From NCBI RefSeq assembly GCF_000829035.1, contig NZ_AP012541.1:2294001-2358000 (forward strand): a stretch of DNA of 64,000 nucleotides, in the 5' to 3' direction. A model generated the notes under the pieces. It did no database searches. It was not told the DNA's origin and was given only the letters and a program-made list of their open reading frames with translations. This stretch comes from Lacticaseibacillus paracasei subsp. paracasei. Lineage in GTDB: Bacteria > Bacillota > Bacilli > Lactobacillales > Lactobacillaceae. Below are positions 1 through 7,935 of the stretch, piece after piece (position 1 is the stretch's first letter; each line of letters begins with the position of its first letter). The translations under genes were made by a program, and so were the position numbers.

Positions 1-1
1 C

Positions 2-1531
2 TATGAAGCCGAAATTCGTTCCGTTTTACATGGTTTTCAGTTCGGCGAAACGACTTATGACAAGCCGGTTGGCACTTTATCTGGCGGTGAGCGGTCTCGA
101 TTGGCGCTGGCGAAGCTGCTACTCGAAAAACACGACTTGATCATCCTTGACGAACCCACCAACCATCTTGACATTGAAACCTTGAGTTGGCTTGAAGGGT
201 ACTTAAAAACCTATCCGGGCGCTATTTTAACTGTCAGTCATGACCAATATTTCCTCGATCACGTGGTCACTGAGATCTATGAATTAGATCATCACCACGC
301 GACACATTACAAAACTAACTATAGCGGCTATCTCAAGCAAAAAGCTGATCGTCAAGCTCAAGCTTGGAAGGCTTACAATAAGCAGCAGGAAGAAATTGCC
401 AAGCTGCAGGATTTTGTCGACAAGAATATTGTCCGCGCTAGCACCACCAAACAGGCTCAAGCTCGACGTAAACAATTAGAAAAAATGGATGTGCTTGAAA
501 AACCTGCTGGCGATAATAAGACGGTGCATTTTAACTTTACCCCAACGCGACCAAGCGGTAATGAAGTTTTAAAAGTCGAGCAGGCGACAGTTGGTTATGA
601 GCCGGACAAACCCATGGCTGGCCCGATTGACTTTCAAGTGAATAAGTTTGACCGAATTGCGATCATCGGACCAAATGGTGTCGGTAAATCTACTTTACTG
701 AAAAGTGTTTTGGGAAAAATTCCTTTTCTTAAAGGAGATGCCAAGTTTGGCGCCAATGTCGACGTAGGCTATTACGATCAGGAAATTCAACAGCTTAACC
801 CTAAAAACACTGTCATTGACGAAATCTGGGACGATCACCCGATGATGCCTGAGAAGGATGTCCGGTCCGTGCTCGCGGCCTTCCTTTTTTTGGCGGACGA
901 CATTCAAAAACCGGTCAGTGCCTTATCTGGCGGCCAAAAAGCGCGGCTGGAACTCACTAAATTAGCGTTGAAACACGATAATTTCTTAGTGCTTGATGAA
1001 CCGACCAACCATTTGGACATCAACAGCAAAGAAGTCCTAGAACAGGCCTTAAAAGACTTCAGCGGGACTGTCTTATTTGTTTCGCATGACCGGTACTTCA
1101 TCAACGAGTTGGCAACAAATGTGGTCGCTATTGCCCCGACCGGCAGCACTACTTATCTGGGCAACTGGGATTACTATCAAGAAAAACTCACCGAAACTCA
1201 GGCAGAAGCAGCCGCCGCAGCCGCTGCTCAGCCAACGGCAAAAACTGAAACTGCTGGTGCGACCTCTTACCAGCAGTCCAAAGAAGACGCCCGCGCTGAA
1301 CGCAAACTTCAGCGGGAAGTGGATGATTTAGAGCAGCAACTTCAAGATCTTAGCCAACAAGAGGCCAAAATTCAAAAAGCGATGACTGCACCAGACGTCC
1401 TCAGTGATTATGTCAAAATGCAAACACTGCAGACAGAACTCGAAACAGTTCAAAAACAAACAGCTAAAGTTGAAGACGCTTGGGAAGAAAAGGGCATTCA
1501 ACTGGAAGATATGCATGCTGATAACAATTAA
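2..1531 (+). CDS. ABC-F family ATPase, 5'-truncated by the window edge
   Basis: Soluble double-ATPase ABC-F protein; family members act on the ribosome rather than as transporters. The frame is open from the first bases, so the start and the first Walker A lie outside the window. Seen: first signature LSGGERSRLALAK near nt 78-116, first Walker B LIILDEPTNHLD, then the linker with basic QARRKQLEKMD. The second ATPase domain has Walker A GPNGVGKST (about nt 670-696), signature LSGGQKARLEL and Walker B FLVLDEPTNHLD. An Ala/Gln-rich stretch and a coiled coil (DDLEQQLQDLSQQEAKIQK) form the C-terminus, as in YdiF/Uup-like members. There are no membrane segments. The exact subfamily, and whether it protects against an antibiotic, cannot be told from the fragment. 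Confidence 0.93.
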   Translation, partial: YEAEIRSVLHGFQFGETTYDKPVGTLSGGERSRLALAKLLLEKHDLIILDEPTNHLDIETLSWLEGYLKTYPGAILTVSHDQYFLDHVVTEIYELDHHHATHYKTNYSGYLKQKADRQAQAWKAYNKQQEEIAKLQDFVDKNIVRASTTKQAQARRKQLEKMDVLEKPAGDNKTVHFNFTPTRPSGNEVLKVEQATVGYEPDKPMAGPIDFQVNKFDRIAIIGPNGVGKSTLLKSVLGKIPFLKGDAKFGANVDVGYYDQEIQQLNPKNTVIDEIWDDHPMMPEKDVRSVLAAFLFLADDIQKPVSALSGGQKARLELTKLALKHDNFLVLDEPTNHLDINSKEVLEQALKDFSGTVLFVSHDRYFINELATNVVAIAPTGSTTYLGNWDYYQEKLTETQAEAAAAAAAQPTAKTETAGATSYQQSKEDARAERKLQREVDDLEQQLQDLSQQEAKIQKAMTAPDVLSDYVKMQTLQTELETVQKQTAKVEDAWEEKGIQLEDMHADNN

Positions 1532-1557
1532 AACTGCTGTTCTTTAAATTCAAAATA

Positions 1558-1686
1558 GGCACGGCCAAAGATGGTCCTTGGTCGTGCCAAACTCCGCAAT
1601 CTCCGGCCAGATGGGGTGGCGACGCATAGCTAGTGCTGTGACGGCGCTTCGAGCCCATCTGGCCTACGATTGCTCCGCCTTGGCAC
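1558..1686. repeat. Structured intergenic repeat, family B (copy B1, short form)
   Basis: Seen: outer stem GTGCCAA (1584-1590) with TTGGCAC (1680-1686), and inner stem GGCCAGATGG (1605-1614) with CCATCTGGCC (1655-1664). The centre (GGGTGGCGACGCATAGCTAG, then GGCGCTTCGAGCCC) is shared with copy B2 at 57776-57942 and resembles the centre of C1 at 4721-4916. Just upstream a further hairpin, GGCACGGCCAA/TTGGTCGTGCC (1558-1588), re-uses the GTGCC of the outer stem, so the two folds exclude each other. It lies 26 bp after the ABC-F stop codon and may serve as its transcript end. The internal hairpins of B2 are missing here. Confidence 0.75.
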
Positions 1687-1724
1687 TGGTATCTTTGAGC
1701 CTTAAAAAATATCTCCGAGAAAAT

Positions 1725-1769
1725 AATAGGCGAATGATTTTCCTTTTACGGAAAAATCATTCGCCTATT
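1725..1769 (-). terminator. Intrinsic terminator after PTS IIB gene
   Basis: Long near-perfect stem (AATAGGCGAATGATTTTCC with its complement) around a short loop. Read on the minus strand it is followed by TATTATTTTC. It would end the IIB transcript and may also stop plus-strand transcription from the ABC-F gene. Confidence 0.8.
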
Positions 1770-1807
1770 GTTAACTGTCAATGATGTTCCAACACCATTT
1801 TTGTTGT

Positions 1808-2143
1808 CTACTTACTCGAAGCCTTCTCATCAATCAACGCCAAGGCTTGCCGCAAAACCTTTTCACCGTCCATCATCCCATAGGCTCGCATGTCGATAAC
1901 GGCCATAGGAATATTAGTACCAGCAACTTTAGCGGCAAACTGACTTTCCATAAAGCGTACTTGCGGGCCGAGCATCAGGACAGATACGGGTTCAGATGCA
2001 AGTTTATTATCAGCATCTGCTGCTGCCGTTGCGAAAACATCAACATCAAGGCCATCTGCCTCTGCTGCTTTTTTCATCCGTTGTACCAGCATTGAGGTTG
2101 ACATACCGGCGGAACAGACCAACATAATCGTTTTTTCAGCCAT
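1808..2143 (-). CDS. PTS lactose/cellobiose-type EIIB component (orphan)
   Basis: Small cytoplasmic phosphotransferase domain of the lactose/cellobiose (Lic/Cel) family, which passes phosphate from EIIA to the sugar bound by EIIC. The phosphocysteine is Cys10 in MLVCSAGMSTSMLV, followed by the usual P-loop-like turn. It is 111 residues long, normal for a free EIIB. The start at 2143 is chosen because AAAGGA lies 8 nt upstream; an in-frame ATG nine bases earlier directly abuts that ribosome binding site. No EIIA or EIIC gene adjoins it, so its partners must be encoded elsewhere. A 7-bp inverted repeat lies just upstream. The sugar specificity cannot be read from the sequence. Confidence 0.9.
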   Translation of the reverse strand: MAEKTIMLVCSAGMSTSMLVQRMKKAAEADGLDVDVFATAAADADNKLASEPVSVLMLGPQVRFMESQFAAKVAGTNIPMAVIDMRAYGMMDGEKVLRQALALIDEKASSK

Positions 2144-2166
2144 GGGAATCATCCTTTCGTTAACAA

Positions 2167-2185
2167 ACTTATCTATAAGATAAGT
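2167..2185 (-). promoter_or_regulatory. Palindrome upstream of EIIB gene, possible operator
   Basis: Perfect inverted repeat ACTTATC-TATAA-GATAAGT, 23 bp before the chosen start. It could be an operator or a leader hairpin. No regulator family is assigned. Confidence 0.35.
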
Positions 2186-2238
2186 CTAACCAAAACAGTT
2201 AGGCGGCGTCAACGAAATCGCTGTCGGCCTTGCATTTA

Positions 2239-3264
2239 TTATGAAGCGTGGGTAAAGCTCAATCCTGGATCAGCATTCAAGCTTTCTGAAGCAAGATGCT
2301 GCTTCGCCCATTCAATATGAGCAGCCGCGCCAATCATTGCGCCATTATCACCCGTCAAGCGAAGTGGCGGCACAATCACATCGACATCTGGAAAATTCAC
2401 AGCCAAGGTTTCGTTCATGGCTTCTTTAAGCCCTTGATTGGCTGCAACACCACCGGCCACAATGAGTTGTTTAACCGGATACTGATGCAGTGCCTTTTGC
2501 GTTTTGTGAACCAAAACATCGACAACCGCCGCTTGAAAACTCGCGGCTAGATCTTCTCGACTGAGCTCTTGGCCTAACTGATGGGCGTGATGAACCGTGT
2601 TGATAACAGCCGATTTCAAGCCACTGAAGCTAAAGTCAAGATTGTCTTCTTTATCCATCGCCCGTGGAAAATGGAAAGTGTCTTGACCAAGATGTGCCAA
2701 CCGATCAACTTCTTTACCAGCCGGATATGGAATGCCCAGAATCCGACCAACTTTATCGTAAGCCTCACCGGCGGCATCATCACGTGTATCGCCGATGATT
2801 TCGAATTCCCCAGCTGATCGCATATAAACCAACTCAGTATGACCGCCTGAAACCGCCAGTGCCAGTAATGGATACGCAAGCGGCTTCACAAAACGGGCGG
2901 CATAAATGTGGCCTGCCATGTGATTAACCGGAATTAATGGTAAATGATGAGCGTAGGCAATGGTTTTGGCAGCCGTCACCCCAATTAACAATGCGCCTAC
3001 CAGCCCTGGGCCGTATGTGACTGCCACCGCGGTCAAATCATCATAAGTGACGCCCGCTTCTTTCAACGCTGCATCTGTAACCAACGTAATTTGTTCCACA
3101 TGATGACGACTGGCTACCTCCGGAACAACACCGCCAAATCGTTGATGACTTTTAATTTGTGTGGCGATGATGTTCGATAAGATTGTGTCACCATTTTCAA
3201 CGACAGCCACACTGGTTTCGTCGCAGCTGCTTTCAAACGCTAAAATTAATTCCCTTGCCGCCAC
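2239..3264 (-). CDS. tsaD: tRNA N6-adenosine threonylcarbamoyltransferase TsaD
   Basis: Transfers the threonylcarbamoyl group from TC-AMP to A37 of ANN-decoding tRNAs, in complex with TsaB and TsaE. It is 341 residues long, normal for the Kae1/TsaD family. Seen: N-terminal [12 protein letters not shown], the metal-binding HMAGH motif in [13 protein letters not shown], the ASKHA-fold motif [10 protein letters not shown], and C-terminal [11 protein letters not shown]. The start is GTG at 3264, with AGGAG six bases upstream; the overlapping ATG is out of frame and soon meets a stop. It is the last gene of tsaB-rimI-tsaD, 33 bp after rimI. Confidence 0.97.
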   Translation of the reverse strand: MAARELILAFESSCDETSVAVVENGDTILSNIIATQIKSHQRFGGVVPEVASRHHVEQITLVTDAALKEAGVTYDDLTAVAVTYGPGLVGALLIGVTAAKTIAYAHHLPLIPVNHMAGHIYAARFVKPLAYPLLALAVSGGHTELVYMRSAGEFEIIGDTRDDAAGEAYDKVGRILGIPYPAGKEVDRLAHLGQDTFHFPRAMDKEDNLDFSFSGLKSAVINTVHHAHQLGQELSREDLAASFQAAVVDVLVHKTQKALHQYPVKQLIVAGGVAANQGLKEAMNETLAVNFPDVDVIVPPLRLTGDNGAMIGAAAHIEWAKQHLASESLNADPGLSFTHAS

Positions 3265-3297
3265 ATTGTTCTCCTCTACAACGACGATAATGATCGA

Positions 3298-3840
3298 TTA
3301 CGGCAATGGCCGATACATATCAAGTGCATCATCGTGATTGCTGACATAATAACCTTTTTTAATTTTCCCGTCCTGAAAACCGAGCGACCGATACAGATGC
3401 TTAGCAATGTCGTTATTCGTCCGCACTTCAAGCGTCATTTTTTGACTGCCATAATCAATCGCCCGGCCAATCATGAACTGCATCAAAAAACGTCCCAGAC
3501 CCATGTGCTGGTATGCTGGGTCCACCGCGATGTTGGTCACATGGGCCTCACTTAAGGTAAACCAGGTGCCAATTAATGCGACTAACTGACCGGCATCTTC
3601 AACAGCCAAATACAACGAATGCCGAACTTTACGCAACTCAGAGAAAAAAGCGTAACGATCCCATGGTGTATCATGATAAATCCGTCGCTCAATCGCTAAT
3701 GCTGCATCGACATCGTCTTCTGTCATACGCCGCAGTAAATACTCTTTATTGCGAACCGTGATCGTTTGTGGCTTAAAGCTCAATTCATCAGGTGTCGTGC
3801 GATCGAACCACGATTTAAACTTTCTCAACATAAACATCAT
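3298..3840 (-). CDS. rimI: Ribosomal-protein alanine N-acetyltransferase RimI (GNAT)
   Basis: GNAT-fold acetyltransferase expected to acetylate the N-terminal alanine of ribosomal protein S18. Seen: the acetyl-CoA pyrophosphate-binding region HVTNIAVDPAYQHMGLGRFL and the late RSLGFQ element, typical of RimI. At 180 residues it is slightly longer than usual because of an N-terminal extension rich in Lys/Phe. The 5' end overlaps tsaB by 26 bp, so translation is probably coupled. The start is ambiguous between ATGs at 3840, 3837 and 3831, which share one GAGGA site. It lies between tsaB and tsaD, an order common in Firmicutes. Confidence 0.9.
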   Translation of the reverse strand: MMFMLRKFKSWFDRTTPDELSFKPQTITVRNKEYLLRRMTEDDVDAALAIERRIYHDTPWDRYAFFSELRKVRHSLYLAVEDAGQLVALIGTWFTLSEAHVTNIAVDPAYQHMGLGRFLMQFMIGRAIDYGSQKMTLEVRTNNDIAKHLYRSLGFQDGKIKKGYYVSNHDDALDMYRPLP

Positions 3841-4537
3841 GTCCTCTGCCGGGGTGTGCTTCCAACCAGTTGTGTTCCGCCTCGGTCAGCCGCAGATAAC
3901 GCGGCACAAAATCATAAACAGACACAGGCGGCAGATCTTTCCCTAATTGTCCTAAACGTAATGCTTGTGGCAAGTTTAGCCAACTCGGTGCAAATTGCGC
4001 TAATCCGCCCAAGGTCTCAATAATCTGAGCCCGAAACATAGCCGCATCACTGCCGACAAAGATCACCGGCTGGTGCAAAGTGGCTAATTCAGTGAGCAGT
4101 AGTTTTAATGGCACGTGCCGATCTGTAACCACATTGATCAGCCGGCCCTTGTTCCATTGGTAGACACCTGTAAACACATTGTTGCGGCGCGCATTCATAA
4201 TTGGCACAATCATCGCTTTTGTATCTGTGATGTTGGCGGCAAGCACCGCCAGACTGGAAACGCCAGCTAGGGCAATGTTTAATGTGTAAGCTAATGTTTT
4301 CCCTGTCGTCACGGCAATTCGAATGCCAGTATAGGATCCCGGTCCATCTGCGACAATAATCTTATCCAAGTCCTCCGGCTGCAGGCCACTAGCAGCCACT
4401 AAATCATCAATCGCTGGCAGTAGTTGCTCACTATGCGTCCGTTTTCGATTAATCGTCGTCTGCGCCAACAACTTATCATTATCTAACACAGCAACTGACA
4501 TCGCTTCGTTTGAAGTATCAAGCGCTAATAATCGCAT
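3815..4537 (-). CDS. tsaB: t6A biosynthesis protein TsaB
   Basis: Inactive TsaD paralogue that forms the TsaB-TsaD dimer for tRNA t6A37 synthesis. Seen: N-terminal MRLLALDTSNEAMSVAVL and the ASKHA core IIVADGPGSYTGIRIAVTTG, which is diagnostic of TsaB. It is 240 residues long. The start at 4537 is preceded by GGGAGGG with 7-nt spacing; further upstream in-frame codons have no ribosome binding site. It is the first gene of the tsaB-rimI-tsaD operon. The roughly 480 bp upstream hold repeats rather than genes. Confidence 0.95.
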   Translation of the reverse strand: MRLLALDTSNEAMSVAVLDNDKLLAQTTINRKRTHSEQLLPAIDDLVAASGLQPEDLDKIIVADGPGSYTGIRIAVTTGKTLAYTLNIALAGVSSLAVLAANITDTKAMIVPIMNARRNNVFTGVYQWNKGRLINVVTDRHVPLKLLLTELATLHQPVIFVGSDAAMFRAQIIETLGGLAQFAPSWLNLPQALRLGQLGKDLPPVSVYDFVPRYLRLTEAEHNWLEAHPGRGHDVYVEKV

Positions 4538-4591
4538 CAATAGACCCTCCCTTCTCATGGCATAATCATGGCAATATTCTATCACAAATAA

Positions 4592-4622
4592 GAGCAGAGC
4601 GTGAGCTGGCGCGTTTAGAAAC
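4592..4622 (+). repeat. Half copy of palindromic repeat family A
   Basis: GAGCGTGAGC followed by GCGTTTAGAAACC matches the left arm of the family A element at 20673-20790. The right arm is absent. The rest of the interval 4623-4720 shows nothing I recognise. Confidence 0.55.
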
Positions 4623-4720
4623 CTCCGAGCTGAACGATAACTGTTTTTCCTTCACTCCCTGAGTTACTTACACACAAGCCTCTGAGCCTCTGGTACCAAT
4701 TCTATTCTACGCTTTGGGGT

Positions 4721-4916
4721 TTCCGGTACTCCGAGTTGGCTCCGCGGCGATTCGGGGTGGCGACCGCGAAGCTAGAGTGGTGGGCACAGCTTTGAACCCG
4801 CAAAATGCGCGGTTTCAAAGTCTGGCCTTGGTCTAAGCGGAGAAAACCACTCCGCTAAGACCAATCTCACCACTGAGCCCATCACCGCTCCGCCAACTCT
4901 CTGTTTTCTACCGGAA
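4721..4916. repeat. Large multi-branched structured repeat (copy C1)
   Basis: A 196-bp intergenic element with nested and side-by-side stems. Outer stems: TTCCGGTA (4721-4728) with TACCGGAA (4909-4916), GAGTTGGC (4733-4740) with GCCAACTC (4892-4899), and AGTGGTG (4776-4782) with CACCACT (4868-4874). Inside lie two hairpins: CTTTGAACCCGC with GCGGTTTCAAAG (about 4790-4820), and TTGGTCTAAGCGGAG with CTCCGCTAAGACCAA (4828-4864). The unpaired core GGCGACCGCGAAGCTAGAG recurs at 38092-38115 and, diverged, in B1. No open reading frame explains it. Confidence 0.7.
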
Positions 4917-5020
4917 AGCAAAAAGCAGAAAGACCATTATCATTTATGATTCAATTATTTAAACCTACATTATTCGGGAATTCCCGTACAAACAGCTTCA
5001 AACCTTTTTATGCTCAAATC

Positions 5021-5626
5021 CTAAAACCAAGCCTCTCCCGGATTCGGTAGCATGCCTGTCATTGCTGCAATGAGCAGGAGCACACTGCCAACAACGTGTA
5101 AACCTTGCAGTGCGATTTTTAACCATAACCGTTGATGAATGATCTCATCTGGTGTCCAGTAGAGATCGGTGGCGCTTTGAACACCAGTTGTTTTATTTGC
5201 CGCCAGCAAGGCATCACGGAGCCACTTGGCTAGCCATGACCAAGCAACACCTGCAATCATGGCAGCCACGGCCAGCACCCATAGTGCATGATCACGTTCA
5301 GTTAAATAGTCAGTCGGAAAGACGTAGAAGTTGCCGATGATGGGTAATTGACCAAATTCGCTATAAAACTGATTGCCAATGGCATATGCAAGCGCCAAGC
5401 CACCAACAATACTGCTTATCAGTCCCAATCGCCGCACCCATTTTGCAATTGTATTCTCACGGTACAAATTACGAATGTAAGTCTTGCGTCCGCTGCGCAC
5501 CTGGTTCGGAAACATCATCTTGTGTGTTGCTAATTGCATCGTCACGATTTTCCGTTCCAACTGCAGTGCCCAAATTCCTGTCCCTACCAACGCCAACACA
5601 ACCACAATGATTAATCCAGCAAACAT
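5021..5626 (-). CDS. Hypothetical four-helix membrane protein
   Basis: The 201-residue protein is not recognised. It has a hydrophobic N-terminal helix (GLIIVVVLALVGTGIWAL), a basic stretch resembling a cytoplasmic segment (RSGRKTYIRNLYRENTIAKW), then helices near residues 70-90, 115-135 and 178-195. There are no catalytic motifs or cysteine clusters. It stands alone between repeat C1 and folT on the same strand. A function cannot be proposed from the sequence. Confidence 0.75.
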   Translation of the reverse strand: MFAGLIIVVVLALVGTGIWALQLERKIVTMQLATHKMMFPNQVRSGRKTYIRNLYRENTIAKWVRRLGLISSIVGGLALAYAIGNQFYSEFGQLPIIGNFYVFPTDYLTERDHALWVLAVAAMIAGVAWSWLAKWLRDALLAANKTTGVQSATDLYWTPDEIIHQRLWLKIALQGLHVVGSVLLLIAAMTGMLPNPGEAWF

Positions 5627-5734
5627 AGCAGCCAGCCCTTCTGTTTTTTTTTGAGTTTTCTTATTCTATCAGTTAGGTTTCATGTTGACCACTTTGGGGC
5701 ACATACTCGATATGGCAGATTGCCAACAATTAAA

Positions 5735-5790
5735 AACCCCAGACAAGCCGACCATCGTAAAAACATTCAGAAGGTCAATCTGTCTGGGGC
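5735..5790 (-). terminator. Intrinsic terminator of folT
   Basis: Read on the minus strand: AGCCCCAGACAGATTGACC pairs with GGTCGGCTTGTCTGGGG and is followed by TTTTTAATTG. The spacing after the folT stop is about 70 bp. Confidence 0.85.
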
Positions 5791-5857
5791 TATTTTTAAT
5801 GTAAAAATACGATCTATGACTGGCTTGTTCAAAGCGCTTGCTTTTATAGCAAATCAA

Positions 5858-6376
5858 TCAAAGGTGGGGACGAATTCGCTCAATGGCTTTTAACGTTCCA
5901 TAAGACAGTGCCGTTTGGATTGGCAACATGACCACGTTCTTGATCGTTCGCGGCCAGATAATACCTTGCCATGGCGTACCCATGATGTTTAACCATAGTG
6001 TTGTCAAAATGATATTGCTAATCAACAAAACCATGCCGACAGCGAGCAATGTCCGAAGAACCGTTACCTTCTTACCGTGGAAAAACATACCGTAAAGCAT
6101 TGCCGCAATGGCTGCACTGATGGTAAAACCCGGGAAGTTGGCTCCCGGACTGAAGATCATAATTGACAACTGATCGTTCAGCGCAGCAGCGCCGGCCGCC
6201 AACCATGGGCCAAAATAATATCCCATGAGGATCGTGGCAAAGAACGCTGGGCTAATCTTGAGCCAAGGGGTTCCGAACGAGAAACGGCCCAGAACGATTT
6301 GCATCGCCATCAACATGGCCATATACACCATGTTCCGGGTGGAAAGCTTGGGACTACTAAACGATAATACTTGCAT
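5858..6376 (-). CDS. folT: Folate ECF transporter S component FolT
   Basis: Membrane-embedded substrate-binding subunit of an energy-coupling-factor transporter for folates. It would share the EcfA-EcfA'-EcfT module encoded elsewhere. It is a 172-residue, six-helix protein with typical S-component features: an N-terminal helix ([20 protein letters not shown]), [19 protein letters not shown], and a conserved Pro/Arg-rich C-terminal region ([17 protein letters not shown]). The folate assignment rests mainly on the tetrahydrofolate riboswitch directly upstream. The ATG at 6376 is the start, with GGAG ten bases upstream; an in-frame TTG at 6385 is too close to the site. Confidence 0.92.
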
Positions 6377-6385
6377 AAGCTGCAA

Positions 6386-6505
6386 TCTCCTTTTTTCGGA
6401 GACGCCTAAATATCAGGCGAATGCGGCACCTGCACCGCGACACTTGTCTTCGTCTGCCGTTCACATTCCGTTCCGGCAGCACTTAACGCGCAGGTTCCTA
6501 CTCCT
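6386..6505 (-). promoter_or_regulatory. Tetrahydrofolate (THF) riboswitch controlling folT
   Basis: On the minus strand the leader shows the THF-I aptamer signature in order: GGAGTAG, GCGCGTTAAGTG, GGAACGGAATGTGAACGG, ACGAAG, GTCGCGGTGCAGGTGCCGC, ATTCGCC (aptamer about 6505-6414). It is followed by a short hairpin, TCTCC-GAAAAAA-GGAGA (6402-6386), that buries the folT ribosome binding site. This suggests translational control: ligand binding would favour the closed site. Known THF riboswitches of lactobacilli precede folT in the same way. Confidence 0.93.
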
Positions 6506-6737
6506 AGATTTTGTCACGAGACATATCGTACACCGAAAGTTGTGGAAAGGGAACCCCCGAAATGTTCGCATTCACATTTTTTGTGATCACAGGTGAAAAT
6601 TGACGTGAAAAATATCTCACGATTTTCTCGGTATTTTCTTGGTTTTTACCAAGTTAGCTGCCAGATTGATTCGCTAAAATAGATTCTCGTAATCATATCT
6701 TTCTGGTTGCTCATACTCCCTGAAAAGGGATTCCCTC

Positions 6738-6764
6738 AACACTTCATTTTAGAAGTGTTTTTTT
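6738..6764 (+). terminator. Orphan terminator-like hairpin upstream of asparaginase
   Basis: AACACTTC-ATTTTA-GAAGTGTT followed by a T run, on the plus strand 95 bp before the asparaginase start. A second small hairpin, ACACC/GGGTGT, follows (6765-6782), and CCCT-GAAA-AGGG precedes. No plus-strand gene lies upstream, so it may be a leader attenuator or the end of a small RNA. The remaining 6506-6737 shows only the folT upstream region. Confidence 0.6.
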
Positions 6765-6859
6765 ACACCTAATTATGGGTGTTCGCGCCATTGACTTTAG
6801 CTGTTCGCGGCTGCATAAAGAGCCGTATAATGAAATGCGACAACGTTTGAAAGGAAGAT

Positions 6860-7840
6860 ATGACCGTGACTAAACATATTCTCGTTTTGCATACGGGTGG
6901 TACCATTTCGATGACTGAAAATAGCGAAGGTGACATTATGCCCAGCCAACATAACCCGTTACTTGGTGCTGACAGTTTTGTCCCTGCTGACGTCGAACTC
7001 ACCACTGAAGAAATTTTCAACCTCCCATCCCCGCACATGACCCCAGAACGGATGCTAGAACTAGTTAAACGCATCCGCCAAGCGGAAAAAGAAGGCAGCG
7101 ATGGCGTCGTGATCACTCACGGGACGGATACGCTGGAAGAAACCGCCTATTTTCTTGATCTGACCCTTGATTCGGCGATGCCAGTGGTCGTGACAGGCGC
7201 TATGCGCTCTAGTAACGAAATCGGCAGCGATGGTCTGGAGAACCTTCAAAGCGCCATTAAAACGGCTGCCAGCGACGACTCACGCAATAAGGGAACGCTC
7301 GTTGTCATGAATGACGAAATTCATACCGCTCGGTTCGTGACCAAGACGCACACGACCAATGTGGCTACTTTCCGAACACCAACATTCGGTCCAGTCGGTT
7401 TGGTCACCAAAGATGGCGTCCGATTCTTTCAAGAACTGATTAATCAAGAAATCTGTGCGATTGATCACCTCGTCGACAAGGTCTTCCTCATCAAAGCATA
7501 TGCTGGCATGGATGGTACCTTGTTCGATGCACTGCCTGAAGATACCCACGGCTTGACGATTGAAGCGCTCGGTGCCGGCAATCTACCGCCGAGCACCTTA
7601 CCTGCCATTCAACGGCTGCTGGATCGCAACATCCCGATTGTTCTCGTTTCCCGCTGTTTTAATGGTGTTGCGCAAGCCGTTTACAATTACGAAGGCGGTG
7701 GTGTGCAACTTAAGAAAATGGGCATCATTTTCTGTCAAGGCTTGAATGGCCAAAAGGCACGAATCAAGTTGCAAGTCGGCCTCAGTGACGGCAAACAGGG
7801 GCAGGATCTAGCCGACTTCGTGGATAATGCTGTTAGCTGA
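6860..7840 (+). CDS. L-asparaginase
   Basis: Hydrolyses asparagine to aspartate and ammonia. Type I/II asparaginase fold with both catalytic threonines: the first in LHTGGTIS (Thr near residues 12-15), the second in THGTDTLEE (Thr89 in His87-Gly-Thr-Asp90). The VTGAMRSSNEIGSDG motif follows. It is 326 residues long and has no signal peptide, so it should be cytoplasmic. The ribosome binding site is AAAGGA five to six bases before the ATG. The leader carries a terminator-like hairpin. It ends at a bidirectional terminator shared with the convergent thioesterase gene. Confidence 0.95.
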   Translation: MTVTKHILVLHTGGTISMTENSEGDIMPSQHNPLLGADSFVPADVELTTEEIFNLPSPHMTPERMLELVKRIRQAEKEGSDGVVITHGTDTLEETAYFLDLTLDSAMPVVVTGAMRSSNEIGSDGLENLQSAIKTAASDDSRNKGTLVVMNDEIHTARFVTKTHTTNVATFRTPTFGPVGLVTKDGVRFFQELINQEICAIDHLVDKVFLIKAYAGMDGTLFDALPEDTHGLTIEALGAGNLPPSTLPAIQRLLDRNIPIVLVSRCFNGVAQAVYNYEGGGVQLKKMGIIFCQGLNGQKARIKLQVGLSDGKQGQDLADFVDNAVS

Positions 7841-7892
7841 CAATTAACAAATAGCTGGGACTATCCTCGATTTCGAAGACCGCAACGCAAAA

Positions 7893-7934
7893 ACGGCACT
7901 AAGCAAAAAAGAGACTTTTGCTTAGTGCCGTTTT
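7893..7934. terminator. Bidirectional terminator, asparaginase/thioesterase
   Basis: ACGGCACTAAGCAAAA with its perfect complement TTTTGCTTAGTGCCGT around AAGAGAC. It is flanked by A and T runs on both sides and lies between convergent genes. Confidence 0.9.
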
Positions 7935-7935
7935 A

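Noticed and set aside
6600..6860. T-box leader before the asparaginase gene
   Set aside because: No T-box sequence or specifier stem was found; only simple hairpins.
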